DNA of 64,000 nucleotides, taken from contig NZ_RBXJ01000001.1 in NCBI RefSeq assembly GCF_003635115.1, forward strand, positions 1 through 64,000, in the 5' to 3' direction. Within the stretch, counting starts at the first letter, position 1. Each line of letters opens with the position of its first letter. Made by a program: the position numbers and the translations under genes. This DNA comes from Microbacterium sp. AG1240. GTDB taxonomy: Bacteria > Actinomycetota > Actinomycetes > Actinomycetales > Microbacteriaceae. This document shows, one piece after another, positions 62,908 through 64,000 of this stretch. Below the pieces are notes generated by a model that had not been told where the DNA came from, did not search any database, and saw only the letters and a program-made list of their open reading frames with translations.

Positions 62908-63786
62908 ATGACCGCTTTGGAGAACGCGGCGGACGCCGACCCGCGCGGCGAGGAGGCGTTCGGCTCGAGCGTCGTGCTCGAGCAGACGGCCGCCGCGCCC
63001 GAGTCGCTCCTGGCGTCGCCCGACATGCCGTCGCAGCGCGAGATCACCGCCGAGATCGGTGATCTGCACCGTGCCGCCGCCGAGCGCGAGGAGGCCGGTG
63101 AGAGCCTGCCCCGCACGCTGATCGACTTCTCGCCCTACCGCTCCAGCGTGCTGCGGCACCCGACGAAGAACCCGCGCCTGGTCGACCCGGAGACGATCGA
63201 GCTCTTCTCGCCCGCCTACGGCCAGCGCGACGTCGCCGCGATCGAGTCCGACCTGACCCTGCAGCACACCGGGGAGCCGCAGGGCGAGCGCATCACGGTG
63301 ACCGGCCGGGTCGTCGACAGCTGGGGCCGCCCCGTCGCGAACCAGCTCATCGAGGTGTGGCAGGCGAACGCCGCGGGCCGCTACATCCACCAGCGCGATC
63401 AGCACCCCGCCCCGCTCGACCCGAACTTCACGGGAGCCGGGCGCATGATCACGGACGACAACGGCGAGTACTTCTTCACCACGATCAAGCCGGGGCCCTA
63501 CCCCTGGAAGAACCACGTCAACGCCTGGCGCCCCGCCCACATCCACTTCTCGCTGTTCGGCACGGGGTTCACGCAGCGCATCATCACGCAGATGTACTTC
63601 CCGGGCGACCCGCTGTTCGCCCTCGATCCCATCTACAACACGATCGCGCGGCAGAGCGATCGCGACCGACTGATCTCGACCTACGACCACGACCTGACGG
63701 TGCCCGAATTCTCGATGGGCTACCGCTGGGACATCGTCGTCGACGGTCCGGATGCGACGTGGTTCGAGCCCGAGGGAGAGCACTGA
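62908..63786 (+). CDS. pcaH: protocatechuate 3,4-dioxygenase beta subunit
   Basis: 292 residues, longer than the usual 240 or so because of an acidic N-terminal extension of about 50 residues. Intradiol core: RVVDSWGRPVANQLIEVWQA, NAAGRYIHQRDQHPAPLDPN, and the Fe(III) ligands Tyr, His and His in PGPYPWKNHVNAWRPAHIHF. Splits protocatechuate between the hydroxyls to beta-carboxymuconate. AAGGAG seven bases before the ATG; pcaG follows 1 base after the stop. Confidence 0.93.
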   Translation: MTALENAADADPRGEEAFGSSVVLEQTAAAPESLLASPDMPSQREITAEIGDLHRAAAEREEAGESLPRTLIDFSPYRSSVLRHPTKNPRLVDPETIELFSPAYGQRDVAAIESDLTLQHTGEPQGERITVTGRVVDSWGRPVANQLIEVWQANAAGRYIHQRDQHPAPLDPNFTGAGRMITDDNGEYFFTTIKPGPYPWKNHVNAWRPAHIHFSLFGTGFTQRIITQMYFPGDPLFALDPIYNTIARQSDRDRLISTYDHDLTVPEFSMGYRWDIVVDGPDATWFEPEGEH

Positions 63787-63787
63787 C

Positions 63788-64000
63788 ATGAGCGAGACCA
63801 CCGAGACCCGTCGCCAGCGCCTCGTGAAGGCGGGCGGCGCCCAGCCGCTCCCGCCCACCGCCGGGCAGACGATCGGCCCCTTCTTCGCGTTCGGGCTGCA
63901 GTATCCGAAGATGCACGAGGTCGTCTTCCCGCACTCCCCGGGCGCGATCGTCGTCGGCGGCATCCTCCGCGACGGCGCGGGGGCGCCGATCCCCGACGCC
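63788..64000 (+). CDS. pcaG: protocatechuate 3,4-dioxygenase alpha subunit, 3' end cut
   Basis: 71 codons from ATG 63788 to the right edge, no stop yet. LPPTAGQTIGPFFAFGLQYP is the typical PcaG N terminus, followed by IVVGGILRDGAGAPIPDA, the start of the shared intradiol beta-sandwich. Forms the alpha-beta protomer with PcaH. The rest of the pca genes (pcaBCDIJ) probably follow outside the window. Confidence 0.9.
   Translation, partial: MSETTETRRQRLVKAGGAQPLPPTAGQTIGPFFAFGLQYPKMHEVVFPHSPGAIVVGGILRDGAGAPIPDA

Overview
The DNA is very GC-rich, uses GTG starts often, and has actinobacterial genes (DUF222 protein, DtxR-type MntR, PaaX, LCP protein, MSMEG-style short operons with 1-4 base overlaps). 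This points to a high-GC actinobacterium, most likely in or near Microbacterium. That placement is inference from gene content and composition. I see no rRNA, tRNA, CRISPR array, transposase or integrase.

Positions 1-13,500 look like ordinary chromosome: a DUF222 fragment, exodeoxyribonuclease III, pyrE, an HAD phosphatase, an SDR, an mntH-mntR manganese uptake operon, a TrmH methyltransferase, a MATE exporter, an M13 peptidase, a beta-lactamase-like protein without its catalytic residues, and a short MetE-like methyltransferase.

From about 13,600 to the right edge almost everything serves breakdown of plant (lignin-type) aromatics. (a) 13.6-17.1 kb: galB-galC-galD operon for the lower gallate/protocatechuate 4,5-cleavage route, ending in a VOC-type extradiol dioxygenase. 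(b) 17.4-33.7 kb: four LigM-family tetrahydrofolate-dependent O-demethylases, a Liv-type importer, and LysR, IclR, GntR and PadR regulators. (c) 31.0-35.6 kb: folE, ligM, purU and metF, which supply and recycle the folate methyl carrier; a PadR/VanR-like palindrome lies inside the metF promoter. (d) 35.9-40.2 kb: a NitT/TauT-type importer with a PaaX-like regulator. (e) 40.3-44.7 kb: a CoA ligase, MaoC hydratase, amidohydrolase, SDR and divergent MarR, matching the p-hydroxycinnamate (Cou/Phd) beta-oxidative route. (f) 44.8-57.9 kb: a two-subunit transketolase, zinc alcohol dehydrogenase, ribose-type ABC importer, two SDRs, a ketose-epimerase-like protein and two aldehyde dehydrogenases, the last of vanillin-dehydrogenase type. 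(g) 58-64 kb: an MFS transporter, pobA, an LCP protein, an IclR regulator and pcaH-pcaG (cut by the edge).

Together the genes read as a funnel: hydroxycinnamates are shortened to hydroxybenzoates, methoxy groups go to folate and are recycled, 4-hydroxybenzoate and vanillate converge on protocatechuate (ortho cleavage by PcaHG), and gallate-type products go to GalBCD. The two most novel-looking parts are the VOC dioxygenase placed where a gallate dioxygenase is expected, and the transketolase cluster ending in an aromatic aldehyde dehydrogenase, which could remove a glycerol-type side chain from an aromatic ring. Both functions are hypotheses. All positions, motifs and counts were read by eye.
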